A stretch of DNA of 64,000 bases from Gluconacetobacter liquefaciens (GCF_003350405.1 NZ_QQAW01000003.1:1-64000), one strand, 5' to 3'; positions 34,066-43,287 are shown, numbered from the stretch's first letter. Numbers and translations: made by a program. The notes: generated by a model from the letters alone, not told the origin.

Positions 34066-34212
34066 CTGGAAATGCGCGCTGCGGCGATCCGACGCGCATT
34101 TCGTGCACTCCGATGCCCACGGCCATCAAGGCCGCTCCGCTTCGGTGCCTGGGAGCACACGACGAGCGCGGCCCTGCCGGGCCGCAGCCGCCCACCGGCC
34201 AACATTTCCAGG
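34066..34212. repeat. Dispersed palindromic repeat, copy B
   Basis: About 145 bp, the same length and order of blocks as copy A at 29051: CTGGAAATGCGCGCTG, a CGCGCATTTC block, CTCCGATGC, CACGGCC, AAGGCCGCT, CGGTGC, then a GC-rich hairpin and a closing ACATTTCCAGG. It lies between tyrS and the alpha/beta hydrolase gene. No gene is apparent within it. Confidence 0.7.
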
Positions 34213-34296
34213 TAGCGTCTGAGGCCGGGGCGGGGATGGAGCGCCGTCGATTGCCGTGTCGCCGGAAGGAGGCCCGGCGGGCACGGCAACAGGGGG

Positions 34297-34962
34297 TCAG
34301 TCGGCGGCCAGGGCCAGCGCGCCGCGCGCCATGATGGTGCTGACGTGGTCTTCCAGGGCTTCGGCCACCTGGTCTGCATGGTTGGCGAAGACGTGGTCGG
34401 CACCGGCAAAGATGCGATAATCCACCGAGACGCCCTTCTGGGTGTTCAGCTTGTCGACCAGCTTGCGGATCGCGGGTTCGGGAACCAGTTCGTCCGCCTC
34501 GCCGGCAATCATCAGCCCGCCGCAGGGGCAGGGAGCCAGAAAGCCGAAATCGTAGTGATTGGCCGGCGGCGCGACGCTGATCCATCCGGTGATTTCCGGC
34601 CGGCGCATCAGAAGCTGCATGCCGACGAAGGCACCGAACGAATAGCCGGCGATCCACAGCCCGCCGGCATTCGGGTTGACCATCTGCATCCAGTCCAGCG
34701 CCGCCGCGGCGTCGGAGATTTCACCGATGCCGCCATCGTAGCGGCCCTGCGAACGGCCGACCCCACGCGAATTATATCGCATGACCGAGAAACCCATCTT
34801 CTCGAACGAGCGATACATCGCATAGGTGATGCGATTGTTCATGGTGCCGCCATGAAGCGGGTGAGGATGAAGGACCAGAGCGAGCGGCGCATTGGGCTCG
34901 CTTGAATGGTGATAACGTCCCTCAAGGCGGCCGTCGGGGCCGGCGAACATGACCTCAGGCAT
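34297..34962 (-). CDS. Alpha/beta hydrolase, DUF-type (CbbY-unrelated) with PHPLHGGTMNN motif
   Basis: A 221-residue serine hydrolase-fold protein. The oxyanion-region motif LVLHPHPLHGGTMNN and the nucleophile elbow AGYSFGA are conserved in a bacterial family close to dienelactone hydrolase/xylanase-like proteins. An Asp in AGEADELVPEP and the final His in GADHVFANH complete the triad. The substrate is unknown. The ATG reads MPEVMFAGPDGRLEGRYH. It stands alone between two non-coding stretches. Confidence 0.85.
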   Translation of the reverse strand: MPEVMFAGPDGRLEGRYHHSSEPNAPLALVLHPHPLHGGTMNNRITYAMYRSFEKMGFSVMRYNSRGVGRSQGRYDGGIGEISDAAAALDWMQMVNPNAGGLWIAGYSFGAFVGMQLLMRRPEITGWISVAPPANHYDFGFLAPCPCGGLMIAGEADELVPEPAIRKLVDKLNTQKGVSVDYRIFAGADHVFANHADQVAEALEDHVSTIMARGALALAAD

Positions 34963-35572
34963 TCGTATCCCGCAATATGCTTCCCGCGCCCCCTGGCATG
35001 GCGTCGGGATCGTTACTGTGGCGGCCGGTCGACGACGATGCCCCGTCGCCTGCCGGCGGATATGAAAAGGCGGCTTACAATCCGCCCTCGACAGATGGGC
35101 ATGTAGCCCTTGCGATCACGCTTGACGTCTGGTCATACCGACAGCGCCGATCCGAATGGGATGGGGGCAGGCCGACATTGCATCCTCGTTAAAGTGGCGC
35201 AACGCGAAGGCGGCGCGAAATGCCGGTTCGTCAGGCGTGGATTGCATTTCAGGCAGTCATGGAACCCCTGGGAAGGCCGCTTGCGGCAGGCCGGTTGACT
35301 TCCTGCGGGGTGTGGCCATAGTCCAGTATCCCTTCATTGCATCAGGGCGGTAGCCACCGTCCATGAACATCCGTGCGGACGACGCTGTTCCGCCCGGCAT
35401 TGACAATACTCATCGCGCTTTCGGCGGTTCATGGACCGACCGCCTTGCTATGGGGATGTATATAGCGATCCGGAATCGCCAATTGCCAGATAATTCGTAT
35501 TTACACTGGCCGGCACGGCCCGCAGCGTGCCGTCACGCTGAACAGGCTGGCACTGGGACAGGGGAGAATGGC
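34963..35572. other. Intergenic region upstream of the cysteine desulfurase cluster
   Basis: About 610 bases between divergent genes. Short frames (for example 34977-35192 and 35363 to the desulfurase start) lack ribosome sites and protein-like composition. A moderately AT-rich patch at 35455-35510 just before the desulfurase gene could be its promoter; I see no clear palindrome or IscR-type site. Confidence 0.4.
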
Positions 35573-36718
35573 ATGGAGCAGGACTGGATTTATTTCGATG
35601 CCAACGCCTCGGAACCGGCGCGGCCGGCGGCGCTGGAAGCCCTGGCCCGGGCGGGGGCCGTGACTGGCAATCCATCGTCGGTGCACCGGGCGGGGCGACA
35701 GGCGCGCGCCGTGCTCGAATCGGCGCGGGAGCGGCTGGCTGCCCTGTTCGGCGCACGGGCGGAGAATTGCGTCATGACCTCCGGCGGCACCGAGGCCAAC
35801 CTGCTGGCGGTGGCAGCTCTCGGGGGCGGGCGTCGGGTGCTGGCCTCGGCCGTGGAACATGATGCGGTGCGCGCGGCGGCGGTCGCGGAAAGCATTCCTG
35901 TGGACGGTAACGGCGTGGTCCTCCTGGATGTGCTGGGGCGGATGCTGGCCGAGCCGGATGCCCGCCCGGCGCTGGTGTGCCTGATGCTGGCCAATAACGA
36001 GGTCGGCACCATCCAGCCGGTCGCCGAGGCGGCGCGCCTCTGCCGCAGTCACGGCGCGCTACTGCATGTCGATGCGGTGCAGGCAGCGGGGCGGATTGCG
36101 GTGGATCTGCGCGCGTTGGGTGCCGACAGCCTGGCGATATCGGGGCACAAATTCGGCGGGGTGAAGGGGGCCGGGGCGCTGCTGCTGGCCGGCGAGGCAA
36201 CGCGCACGCTGACGCCGGTGATGGCAGGCGGCGGGCAGGAGATGGGGCGGCGCGGCGGCACTCCCGCCCTGCCGGCGATCGCCGCGATGGCCGAGGCGGC
36301 AGCGGAAGCCGTCGGGGCTCTGGCGGCTGGAAACGCTGCCTCCGAAATGGCGGGCTGGCGCGATGCCATCGAGGCGGCGGCGGTGGCCGTGGGGGCCGTG
36401 GCCTGCGGGGCGGCGGCACCGCGCCTGCCCAACACCCTCTCTCTGGCGTTGCCGGGGCGTGCCGCGCAGACGCAACTGATTGCGCTGGATCTCGCCGGGT
36501 TCGGAGTATCGGCCGGGTCGGCCTGTTCTTCGGGTAAGGTCGCGCGCTCGCATGTGCTGGAGGCAATGGGGCTGGGCCCGCTGGCAGGCGAGGCGATCCG
36601 GGTTTCGCTGCCCTGGACGACGCGGGAGGAAGATGTGACGCGCTTTATCGACGCCTATCGCGCGATGGCGGCCCGACTACCCGCACGCCGTGTGACGCTG
36701 GAGGAGACGGGAGCATGA
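35573..36718 (+). CDS. Cysteine desulfurase family protein (first of a tandem pair)
   Basis: A 381-residue class-V aminotransferase. It opens WIYFDANASEPARPAA, an altered form of the NifS/IscS start (D-x-N-A-T). PLP lysine K193 is in ISGHKFGGVKG and the persulfide cysteine C318 in GVSAGSACSS. I place the start at ATG 35573 with GGGGAG 6 bases upstream; the frame extends upstream without similarity. The enzyme would release sulfur from cysteine. It overlaps the second desulfurase gene by 4 bp (ATGA) and belongs to a cluster with ferredoxin and mnmA. Confidence 0.88.
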   Translation: MEQDWIYFDANASEPARPAALEALARAGAVTGNPSSVHRAGRQARAVLESARERLAALFGARAENCVMTSGGTEANLLAVAALGGGRRVLASAVEHDAVRAAAVAESIPVDGNGVVLLDVLGRMLAEPDARPALVCLMLANNEVGTIQPVAEAARLCRSHGALLHVDAVQAAGRIAVDLRALGADSLAISGHKFGGVKGAGALLLAGEATRTLTPVMAGGGQEMGRRGGTPALPAIAAMAEAAAEAVGALAAGNAASEMAGWRDAIEAAAVAVGAVACGAAAPRLPNTLSLALPGRAAQTQLIALDLAGFGVSAGSACSSGKVARSHVLEAMGLGPLAGEAIRVSLPWTTREEDVTRFIDAYRAMAARLPARRVTLEETGA

Positions 36719-37956
36719 TACCGGACATTTCCGACGCGGACAGAAGTCCGCTCTATCTGGACTATCAGGCCACCACGCCCTGCGATCCGGAGGTCGTGGC
36801 GGCGATGATGCCCTGGTTTGCCGAGGCGTTTGGCAACCCGCACAGCGTGGATCACGCGATGGGCCGGCAGGCGCGCGACGCGGTGGAAGCTGCGCGGGGC
36901 GAGGTTGCGGCGCTGCTGGGGGCGGATGAGCGCGAGATCGTGTTCACTTCCGGCGCCACTGAGGCCAACAACATCGCCATCAAGGGCGCGGTGCGCCATC
37001 TGGCGGCGCGGGGCGATGCGCGGCGGCGCGTCATCACCGTGGCGACCGAGCATAAATGCGTGCTGGAATCGGTGCGCGACCTGGCGGCGGAAGGGTTCGA
37101 GCCGGTGATCCTGCCGGTAGGGGCGGATGGACGGCTGGACCCGGCGGTGCTGCGCGCGGCGCTGGCGATGCCGACACTGCTGGTCAGCATCATGGCGGCG
37201 AATAACGAGACCGGCGTGCTGCACGACATGGCCGCACTGGCACCGGAGGTGCGCGCGGCGGGCGCATTGCTGCATAGCGACGTGGCGCAGGCAGCGGGCA
37301 AGGTGCCGCTGGATGTACGGGCGATGGACCTCGATCTCGCATCGGTTTCCGCCCATAAACTTTATGGGCCCAAGGGCGTGGGGGCGCTGTATGTCCGCCG
37401 GCGGCCGCGCGTGCGGCTGGCGCCGCTGTTCTCCGGCGGCGGGCAGGAGCGGGGGCTGCGCTCGGGCACGCTGGCCACACCGCTTCTGGTCGGGTTCGGC
37501 GTGGCCAGTCGCATCGCGCGTGCGGTGCGGGTGGAAGAGGCACGACGGATGGCAGGGCTGCGCGACGGTTTGCTAGACCGTTTGCAGGCGGCCATTCCAG
37601 GGGTGGTGGTCAATGGCTCCATGGCTCATCGGCTGCCGGCCAACCTCAACCTGCGGTTCCCCGACGTGCGGGCGCTGGATGTGATCGCGCGGGCGCCAGA
37701 CCTGTGCGTCTCTACCGGATCGGCCTGTTCTTCGGCCGAACTCGTGCCGTCCTATGTGCTGACGGCGATGGGGCTGGATGCCGACGCGGCCGCGCGAAGC
37801 TTGCGTCTGGCGGTGGGACGCTATACCTCAGCCGCCGATATGGATCGCGCGGCGGCGATCCTGTGCCGGGCGGTGGCAGATGCGCGCGCGGCAGGGGGCG
37901 CCGCCCTTCACCCCACTGATGACGACACGGCCAGGATAGCAGAATGCCGCATATGA
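36715..37956 (+). CDS. Cysteine desulfurase, IscS-like (second of the pair)
   Basis: A 413-residue class-V aminotransferase. It has [15 protein letters not shown] at the N-terminus, PLP lysine K215 in [13 protein letters not shown], and the persulfide cysteine C338 in [18 protein letters not shown]. The long active-site loop and the SSACSS-like motif place it with group-I IscS/NifS enzymes. It supplies persulfide sulfur; here the likely acceptor is MnmA downstream. No iscU scaffold gene is present in the window. It overlaps its tandem partner by 4 bp and the ferredoxin gene by 13 bp. Confidence 0.93.
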   Translation: MIPDISDADRSPLYLDYQATTPCDPEVVAAMMPWFAEAFGNPHSVDHAMGRQARDAVEAARGEVAALLGADEREIVFTSGATEANNIAIKGAVRHLAARGDARRRVITVATEHKCVLESVRDLAAEGFEPVILPVGADGRLDPAVLRAALAMPTLLVSIMAANNETGVLHDMAALAPEVRAAGALLHSDVAQAAGKVPLDVRAMDLDLASVSAHKLYGPKGVGALYVRRRPRVRLAPLFSGGGQERGLRSGTLATPLLVGFGVASRIARAVRVEEARRMAGLRDGLLDRLQAAIPGVVVNGSMAHRLPANLNLRFPDVRALDVIARAPDLCVSTGSACSSAELVPSYVLTAMGLDADAAARSLRLAVGRYTSAADMDRAAAILCRAVADARAAGGAALHPTDDDTARIAECRI

Positions 37957-38258
37957 TTTTCATCGAGCATGACGGAACCCGTCGCGAGGTCGACGCACCG
38001 GTCGGCTTGTCGGTTCTGGAGATCGCCCACAAGCACGGGGTCGATCTGGAAGGCGCGTGCGAGGGTTCGCTGGCCTGCGCCACCTGCCACGTGGTGGTGG
38101 ACCCGGAATGGGCCCCGAAACTGTCCGAGCCGACCGAGGATGAGGAAGACATGCTGGACCTGGCCTTCGGGCTGGAAAAGACGTCCCGCCTGGGCTGCCA
38201 GATCGTGATGACCGATGCCCTGGACGGGCTGGTCGTGCGCTTGCCTCGTACGGCCTGA
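37944..38258 (+). CDS. [2Fe-2S] ferredoxin, Isc/adrenodoxin type
   Basis: A 104-residue ferredoxin. Cluster ligands are C39, C45, C48 and C85 ([11 protein letters not shown] ... LGCQI), the C-x5-C-x2-C-C pattern of Isc/adrenodoxin ferredoxins, with the usual acidic stretch [20 protein letters not shown]. These supply electrons for Fe-S assembly or hydroxylation. The start overlaps the IscS-like gene by 13 bp, so it is co-translated. A hairpin repeat at 38264-38332 follows the stop. Confidence 0.93.
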   Translation: MPHMIFIEHDGTRREVDAPVGLSVLEIAHKHGVDLEGACEGSLACATCHVVVDPEWAPKLSEPTEDEEDMLDLAFGLEKTSRLGCQIVMTDALDGLVVRLPRTA

Positions 38259-38263
38259 GTGCC

Positions 38264-38332
38264 GGCCCGGAAACGTACGACGGCCGTGCCGCTTGCGCGG
38301 CACTCTCGCTCACCAGCCCATGTTTCCGGGCC
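38264..38332. repeat. Palindromic hairpin repeat, copy C
   Basis: A 69-bp element with perfect 11-bp outer arms GGCCCGGAAAC (38264-38274) and GTTTCCGGGCC (38322-38332), and an inner GTGCCGC-TTGC-GCGGCAC stem. The block ACGGCCGTGCCGCTTGCGCG and CTCGCTCACCAGCCCA closely follows the end of copy A. It sits between the ferredoxin gene and mnmA and could attenuate transcription into mnmA. Confidence 0.7.
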
Positions 38333-38360
38333 GACATTTGATACCAAGGGGGTATGATTG

Positions 38361-39473
38361 ATGCGGATCATGGTCGCTATGTCGGGCGGCGTGGACAGCA
38401 GCGTGGTTGCCGCGCGCCTGGTGGCCGAGGGCCACGAGGTCGTAGGCGCCACGTTGCAGCTCTATGATTCGCGGGCCAGCGCACGCAAGGGTGCGTGCTG
38501 CGCGGGGCGCGATATCCATGACGCGCGTCGTGTGGCCGACCGGCTGGGCATTCCTCACTATGTCATCGATGCCGAAAGCAGGTTCCGCGAGAGCGTGATC
38601 GAGACGTTTGCCAGCGCCTATGCCGGTGGCGAGACACCGGTGCCCTGCGTGGCCTGCAATCAGGGCGTGAAGTTTACCGACCTGCTGGGCATGGCGCGCG
38701 ATCTGGGCGTGGATGCGATGGCGACCGGCCATTATGTCCGCCGCATCGAAGGCGCGGCAGGGCCGGAACTGCATCGCCCGGTCGATACGTCCCGCGACCA
38801 GTCGTGGTTTCTGTTCGCGACCACGCGCGAGCAACTCGATTTCCTGCGTTTCCCGTTGGGCGACATGCCGGACAAGGCCGCCGTGCGGGCCGAGGCCGAA
38901 CGCTTCGGGCTGGAGGTCGCCGCCAAACCCGACAGCCAGGATCTGTGTTTCGTCTCCGATGGTTCGTATGCGGAAGTGGTCGAAAAGCTGCGTCCCGAGA
39001 TGGCGGGCAGCGGCGAGATCGTGGACGAAACCGGTCGGGTGGTGGGCCAGCATGATGGCGTGACCCGCTTTACGGTCGGGCAGAGCCGCCGGTTGGGCAA
39101 TGCCGCGATGCGCGACGGCGAGCGGCAGATGGTGGTCGGGATCGAGCCGGCGGCGCGCCGGGTGGTGATCGGCCCGCGTGCGCGCGGCGCGGTGCATGAG
39201 GTCTCGCTACGGAACATGAACTGGCTGATCCCGCCGCCTGAAGAGGACCTGCGCTGCATGGTGCAGATCCGTGCGCGCGAAGAGGTACGGGCGGCGACCG
39301 TGCGACGGACGGCGGATGGTGCCCTCGTGACGCTGGACGAGCCGGCGATGCCCGCACCGGGGCAGGCCTGCGTGCTGTATGATGGCAGCCGGGTGCTGGG
39401 TGGCGGGTTCATCCGGCGGCGGGAGCCGACAGTAGCTTCTTTTTCTGAAGAAAAAGAAGCAAAAAGACTTTGA
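38361..39473 (+). CDS. mnmA: tRNA 2-thiouridylase MnmA
   Basis: A 370-residue ATP pyrophosphatase-type enzyme. The P-loop is [11 protein letters not shown] (7-17). The catalytic cysteine pair is C99 in CNQGVKF and C196 in [11 protein letters not shown]. The C-terminal beta domain ends near [10 protein letters not shown]. It thiolates U34 of tRNA-Lys, -Glu and -Gln using persulfide sulfur, probably from the desulfurases just upstream. ATG 38361 has AAGGGGG 8 bases upstream. The last 14 or so residues ([13 protein letters not shown]) are encoded by an AT-rich palindromic repeat and are unlikely to be part of the native fold. Confidence 0.95.
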   Translation: MRIMVAMSGGVDSSVVAARLVAEGHEVVGATLQLYDSRASARKGACCAGRDIHDARRVADRLGIPHYVIDAESRFRESVIETFASAYAGGETPVPCVACNQGVKFTDLLGMARDLGVDAMATGHYVRRIEGAAGPELHRPVDTSRDQSWFLFATTREQLDFLRFPLGDMPDKAAVRAEAERFGLEVAAKPDSQDLCFVSDGSYAEVVEKLRPEMAGSGEIVDETGRVVGQHDGVTRFTVGQSRRLGNAAMRDGERQMVVGIEPAARRVVIGPRARGAVHEVSLRNMNWLIPPPEEDLRCMVQIRAREEVRAATVRRTADGALVTLDEPAMPAPGQACVLYDGSRVLGGGFIRRREPTVASFSEEKEAKRL

Positions 39474-39557
39474 TCCGTTAAAGAGCCTCGGGCGTCTCCA
39501 GCAAAAGGCACCCTGAACGGATCAGAAGTTTTTTGGTTCTTTTTTTCAAAAAAGAAC
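39433..39557. repeat. AT-rich palindrome cluster between mnmA and the GST gene
   Basis: Three perfect inverted repeats lie in 125 bp. GCTTCTTTTTC-TGAA-GAAAAAGAAGC occurs at 39435-39460. TGATCCGTT at 39471-39479 pairs with AACGGATCA at 39516-39524. GTTCTTTTTT-TC-AAAAAAGAAC occurs at 39536-39557. The first overlaps the 3' end of mnmA and provides its final codons. The A/T composition contrasts with the GC-rich neighbours. Elements of this kind are frequent in acetic acid bacterial genomes (from memory), and here it also could act as a terminator. Confidence 0.65.
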
Positions 39558-39583
39558 AAGAACTCTCGCGAAGGGCACCCACC

Positions 39584-40252
39584 ATGGCGGACGGCAAACT
39601 CTATATCGGCACCAGGCGCTATTCTTCCTGGTCGCTCCGTGGCTGGCTGGTCGTGCATCTGGCGGGGCTGGATGTCGAGGACGTGGTGATTCCGCTTGCC
39701 GGCGGTGGCGGGACGACCGCGATCAAGGCGGTCTCGCCCAACGGCATGGTGCCCTATCTGGAGCATCGCGGTGCCCGTGTGTGGGAAAGCCTGGCGATCG
39801 GCGAATATTGCGCCGAGATCACGCCTGCCCTGTGGCCGTCGGACCGGCTGGCGCGGGCGCATGCGCGCAGCATCGCCGCCGAAATGCATGCCGGCTTCCG
39901 GCCGCTGCGCATGGCCCTGCCGATGAATCTGGGCCGCCATGGCCGACCGCTGGCGGGTGGGCTGGCTGATGATGTGCAAGCCGATATCGCGCGGATCGAC
40001 GCCCTGCTGTCGGGTACCCGCGCCGCGTTCGGGCAGGGCGGCCCGTATCTGTTCGGAGCCGACCTGACGGTGGCTGATGCGATGTTCGCGCCGGTGATCG
40101 CCCGCTTCCTGGGCTATGGTGTGCAACTGTCGACGGTGGCGGCCGATTACGCGGCCCTGCTGCGGGCGCACCCGCTGATGGCGCGCTGGTATGACGATGC
40201 GGCCCGCGAGCCGGAAGCGTGGCATCTCGAACGGTTCGAGACCCTGGCCTGA
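39584..40252 (+). CDS. Glutathione S-transferase family protein
   Basis: A 222-residue protein with an N-terminal thioredoxin-like domain beginning KLYIGTRRYSSWSLRGWLVVHLAGLDVEDVVI. A Ser in SSWS may be the active-site residue and a cis-Pro is in NGMVPYLEH. An all-helical C-terminal domain ends YGVQLSTVAADYAALLRAHPLMARWYDDA. The family conjugates glutathione to electrophiles or acts as a chaperone; the substrate is unknown. Start at ATG 39584 after CGAAGGG. It is separated from mnmA by the palindrome cluster and followed after 10 bp by a glycosyltransferase gene. Confidence 0.88.
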   Translation: MADGKLYIGTRRYSSWSLRGWLVVHLAGLDVEDVVIPLAGGGGTTAIKAVSPNGMVPYLEHRGARVWESLAIGEYCAEITPALWPSDRLARAHARSIAAEMHAGFRPLRMALPMNLGRHGRPLAGGLADDVQADIARIDALLSGTRAAFGQGGPYLFGADLTVADAMFAPVIARFLGYGVQLSTVAADYAALLRAHPLMARWYDDAAREPEAWHLERFETLA

Positions 40253-40262
40253 ACGGTCGGTG

Positions 40263-41369
40263 ATGCAGAGCGCACCAGTCCTGACCGTCCTGCCGCCGCG
40301 CGAGCGGTTCGCGCCTGGGCACGCAGGCGCGATCAGCCTGCTGGTGCATAGGCTCGCCGCGCCCGGCGATATCGTGGTCGGATCGCCTGTCGAACAGCCT
40401 TTTGCCGACGTAGTGTTTCTGGCGGTACATCGCGTGCCATGGATCGTCTGGCCCCGCAGCACGGTAGGGCGTTATTCGGCCGGCGTGGCACGGATCGTGC
40501 GTCAGGTCAGGCCGGCGCTGGTCGAAATCCACAATCGGCCCGATATCGCCCTGTCATTGGCAGGCTGCTTCCCCGACCTGCCCATGACGTTGACCCTTCA
40601 TAACGATCCGCGCGGGATGCGGGGGGCGATGTCTCCCGCACAGCGGGCCACGCTGGCACGGCGCATGCGGGTCATCGTGGTGTCGGACTGGGTGCGCCAA
40701 TGCTTTGCCGAGGGGCTGTCCGATGTCGCGGTGACGGTGATGCCGAACTGCATAGACATGGCTTCCCTGCCGCCGCCACTGCCGGCGGCAGCGCGCGAGC
40801 CGACGATTCTATTTGCCGGACGGATGGTGGCGGACAAGGGGGCGGATGCGTTCGTCGCCGCCTGTGGGGAGGTGCTGCCGCATCTGCCGGGGTGGCGGGC
40901 ACGCATGATCGGGGCCGATCGGTTCGGCGAAGATTCGCCCGAGACATCGTTTCTGCGGACGCTGCGCCCTGCCGCACAAGCGGCCGGAGTCGAGATGACA
41001 GGGTATCTGCCGCATGGGCAGGTGCTGGAAGAGATGGTGCGGGCCGCGATCGTCGTGGTGCCCAGCCGCTGGGCCGAGCCATTCGGCCTGACGGCCCTGG
41101 AGGCGATGGCCTGTGGAGCCGCGCTGGTCGCCTCGCCGGTCGGCGGGTTGCCGGATCTGGTGGGCGATGCGGCGATTCTGGCACCGCCGGACCCCGTGGC
41201 CGGGTTGGCGGCGGCGATCGACGATCTGGCAGCCTCACCCGAGCGGCGGGCCGCGCTCTCGGTGCGTGGGCGGGCGCGGGCGGCGCTGTTCGACTGCGTG
41301 GCGGCGCGTGAGAGGCTGGGCGCTCTGCGTCGGGCTGCTGTCGCAGGGCGACTGCCGGATGGTTTGTGA
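40263..41369 (+). CDS. Family 4 glycosyltransferase
   Basis: A 368-residue GT-B fold protein. The C-terminal domain shows ILFAGRMVADKGADAFVAAC, EMTGYLPHGQVLEEM, the E-x7-E-like EPFGLTALEAMACGAALVAS motif and GGLPDLVGDAA, all classic for GT4 enzymes. The N-terminal half has VVSDWVRQCFAEG, the usual linker before the sugar-nucleotide domain. It transfers a sugar from an activated donor, probably onto a lipid-linked or polysaccharide acceptor; neither is known. It lies alone in a plus-strand run and its 3' end abuts a converging gene. Confidence 0.9.
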   Translation: MQSAPVLTVLPPRERFAPGHAGAISLLVHRLAAPGDIVVGSPVEQPFADVVFLAVHRVPWIVWPRSTVGRYSAGVARIVRQVRPALVEIHNRPDIALSLAGCFPDLPMTLTLHNDPRGMRGAMSPAQRATLARRMRVIVVSDWVRQCFAEGLSDVAVTVMPNCIDMASLPPPLPAAAREPTILFAGRMVADKGADAFVAACGEVLPHLPGWRARMIGADRFGEDSPETSFLRTLRPAAQAAGVEMTGYLPHGQVLEEMVRAAIVVVPSRWAEPFGLTALEAMACGAALVASPVGGLPDLVGDAAILAPPDPVAGLAAAIDDLAASPERRAALSVRGRARAALFDCVAARERLGALRRAAVAGRLPDGL

Positions 41370-41373
41370 CCGT

Positions 41374-42118
41374 CTATAACTGCGGCAGGGTCTGTTCGAC
41401 CTCGTTCAGGGCACGTTGGGCGGCCTGGATGTCGCTATCCGGTTGTTTCTTCAGATGGTGCCTTGCTGCATGGAGCAGGGATTCCATCTGCTTTGCCAGC
41501 GTCCGCACGCTCTGCCGGAAAGCCTGATTGTCGTTTGTTGCCGTGGCACCTTGTCCGGTCTGCGAAGTGCTTCCGGATGCGGGATCGGGGGAAGCGGTCT
41601 GGTCTGGAACATCCGGAGTGCTCTGATCGTCCTGCGCGGGGGGCTGCGCCGTGGCCTGCGGCGCGGTCGTGACCATGGCGCCGATGTTGGCAAGGCTGGG
41701 GGCCGATCCCTGATTCTGCGCATATTGTTGCACGGCGACCGCAAGCTGATGGGCGAGTTGCGCCAGTTCGCCGGCCAGGGCCTTCGGCGACGTGAAGGCC
41801 TCCATGAGCATCAATTGCCGGATCTGCGCGGTGAGGCGATCGACCCATTGTTCGGCCATGGCCCGGATGGTTTGCCTGCTGGACTGGATATCCTGATCCA
41901 GCCGCGCGAGCGCCGTCTGTGACGAGGACTGGCTGCTTTCCCCATGGGTAGACGAGCCGGTTAGAAAAGCCAGGCCTGCCTGCGACAGCGTGACGATGTC
42001 CGATGATGCCTCGGCCCGATCCGGCTGGCCGGAGATGGTGACGAAGACGATTTCGCCTTCCGCGATGTCGGCCGAAGAATTAGGTGCCGGTCTGGGTGGT
42101 GACGGAGGAAACGGGCAT
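41374..42118 (-). pseudogene. Hypothetical protein gene with an apparent frameshift near 42080
   Basis: The best start is ATG 42118, with AAGGGA 6 bases upstream, reading MPVSSVTTQTGT and then TAA at 42082-42080. The next frame continues with protein-like sequence (NSSADIAEGEIVFVTISGQPDRAEAS...) to 41374 but has no ATG, GTG or TTG start near its beginning. A +1 shift at ACC-TAA-T joins the two into about 247 residues. The body is helical with Gln-rich C-terminal parts (TIRAMAEQWVDRLTAQIRQL). The GTG at 42228 gives only low-complexity sequence. I recognise no family. It may be an assembly error, a true frameshift, or less likely a programmed shift. Confidence 0.6.
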
Positions 42119-42300
42119 CGTTCTATCCCTTGAAGATCCCCGAGTGTTCGGAAGAATCGTTGACAGGTGGTTAATGGCGCTCGGTGCGGAGTGGGGGCGT
42201 CGGCAGGGTGCGCGCCGTTTCCCTTCACACGGGGGATGGGATGGACGCGCGGGGACGCCTATATGCTGAAGCGAATATGGACGCATGGACAGGAGACGAC

Positions 42301-43287
42301 ATGTCTGAGACCCAAGCGGCGACCGGCGACGGGCTGGTGCCGGTCACGGTGCTGACCGGCTTTCTCGGTGCCGGAAAGACGACGCTGCTCAATCATATCC
42401 TGACGGCCGAACACGGGCGGAAATACGCCGTCGTGATCAACGAGTTCGGCGAACTGGGTGTGGATAACGACCTCGTGGTGGATGCCGACGAGGAAGTGTT
42501 CGAAATGAACAATGGCTGCATCTGCTGCACCGTGCGGGGTGACCTGATCCGCATCCTGGGCAGCCTGATGAAGCGGCGCACGAAGTTCGACGGCATCATC
42601 GTCGAGACCACGGGGCTGGCCGATCCGGCACCCGTCGCGCAGACTTTCTTCGTCGACGAGGATGTGCGCGGCAAGACGCGGCTGGATGCGGTCGTGACCG
42701 TGGTCGATGCGCTGAACATGGTGCAGACGCTGGAGGAAAGCCCCGAGGCGGTGAACCAGATCGCCTTCGCTGATGTGATCATCGTGAACAAGACCGATCT
42801 GGCGGACGAGGCGACGCTGGCTGCCATCGAGGCGCGCATCCGCACCATCAACCCGGTCGCCCGCCTGCATCGTGCCCAGCGCGGCAATGTGGCGCTGGCC
42901 GAGGTGCTGGACCAGGGCGGGTTCGACCTGGCGCGGGCGCTGGAACATGCGCCGCACTTCCTGGAGGACACCAGCCATTCGCATGAGGAGAACGTGACCT
43001 CGGTCTCCTATGTGGTGGAAGAACCCCTGGATGCCGCCAAATTCCAGGCATGGATCGGCGCGGTGCTTCAGGAGCAGGGGGCGGACATCCTGCGGGCCAA
43101 GGGCATCATGAACTATGAGGGCGAGGACCGGCGTTTCGCCTTCCAGGCCGTGCACATGATGGCCGATGGCGGGTTCATCGGGCCGTGGAAAGAGGGCGAG
43201 AAGAAGGAATCCCGCCTGGTGATGATCGGCCGCAACCTCAACCGCCCGCGCCTGCGTCGCGGTTTCGAAAGCTGCCGCGCACGATGA
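42301..43287 (+). CDS. COG0523 family GTPase (CobW/YciC/ZigA-like)
   Basis: A 328-residue G3E-class GTPase. Walker A is GFLGAGKTTLLNH (20-32), the metal-binding motif is C73-I-C75-C76 in NNGCICCTVRGDL, Walker B/G3 is IIVETTGLADP, and G4 is NKTD in VIIVNKTDLAD. A His/Glu run (TSHSHEENVTS) near 220 and the C-terminal CobW domain follow. Members insert or deliver metals, often zinc, to client proteins. ATG 42301 has AGGAG 6 bases upstream. It overlaps the WD40 gene by 4 bp (ATGA), implying a shared function. Confidence 0.9.
   Translation: MSETQAATGDGLVPVTVLTGFLGAGKTTLLNHILTAEHGRKYAVVINEFGELGVDNDLVVDADEEVFEMNNGCICCTVRGDLIRILGSLMKRRTKFDGIIVETTGLADPAPVAQTFFVDEDVRGKTRLDAVVTVVDALNMVQTLEESPEAVNQIAFADVIIVNKTDLADEATLAAIEARIRTINPVARLHRAQRGNVALAEVLDQGGFDLARALEHAPHFLEDTSHSHEENVTSVSYVVEEPLDAAKFQAWIGAVLQEQGADILRAKGIMNYEGEDRRFAFQAVHMMADGGFIGPWKEGEKKESRLVMIGRNLNRPRLRRGFESCRAR

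Noticed and set aside
35363-35572. Upstream extension of the first cysteine desulfurase
   Set aside because: The added 70 residues show no similarity to desulfurases; ATG 35573 has a good ribosome site and begins directly on the family's N-terminal pattern.
39433-39557. Possible insertion sequence ends at the AT-rich palindromes
   Set aside because: There is no transposase frame between or beside the inverted repeats; they are better described as a short repeat element.
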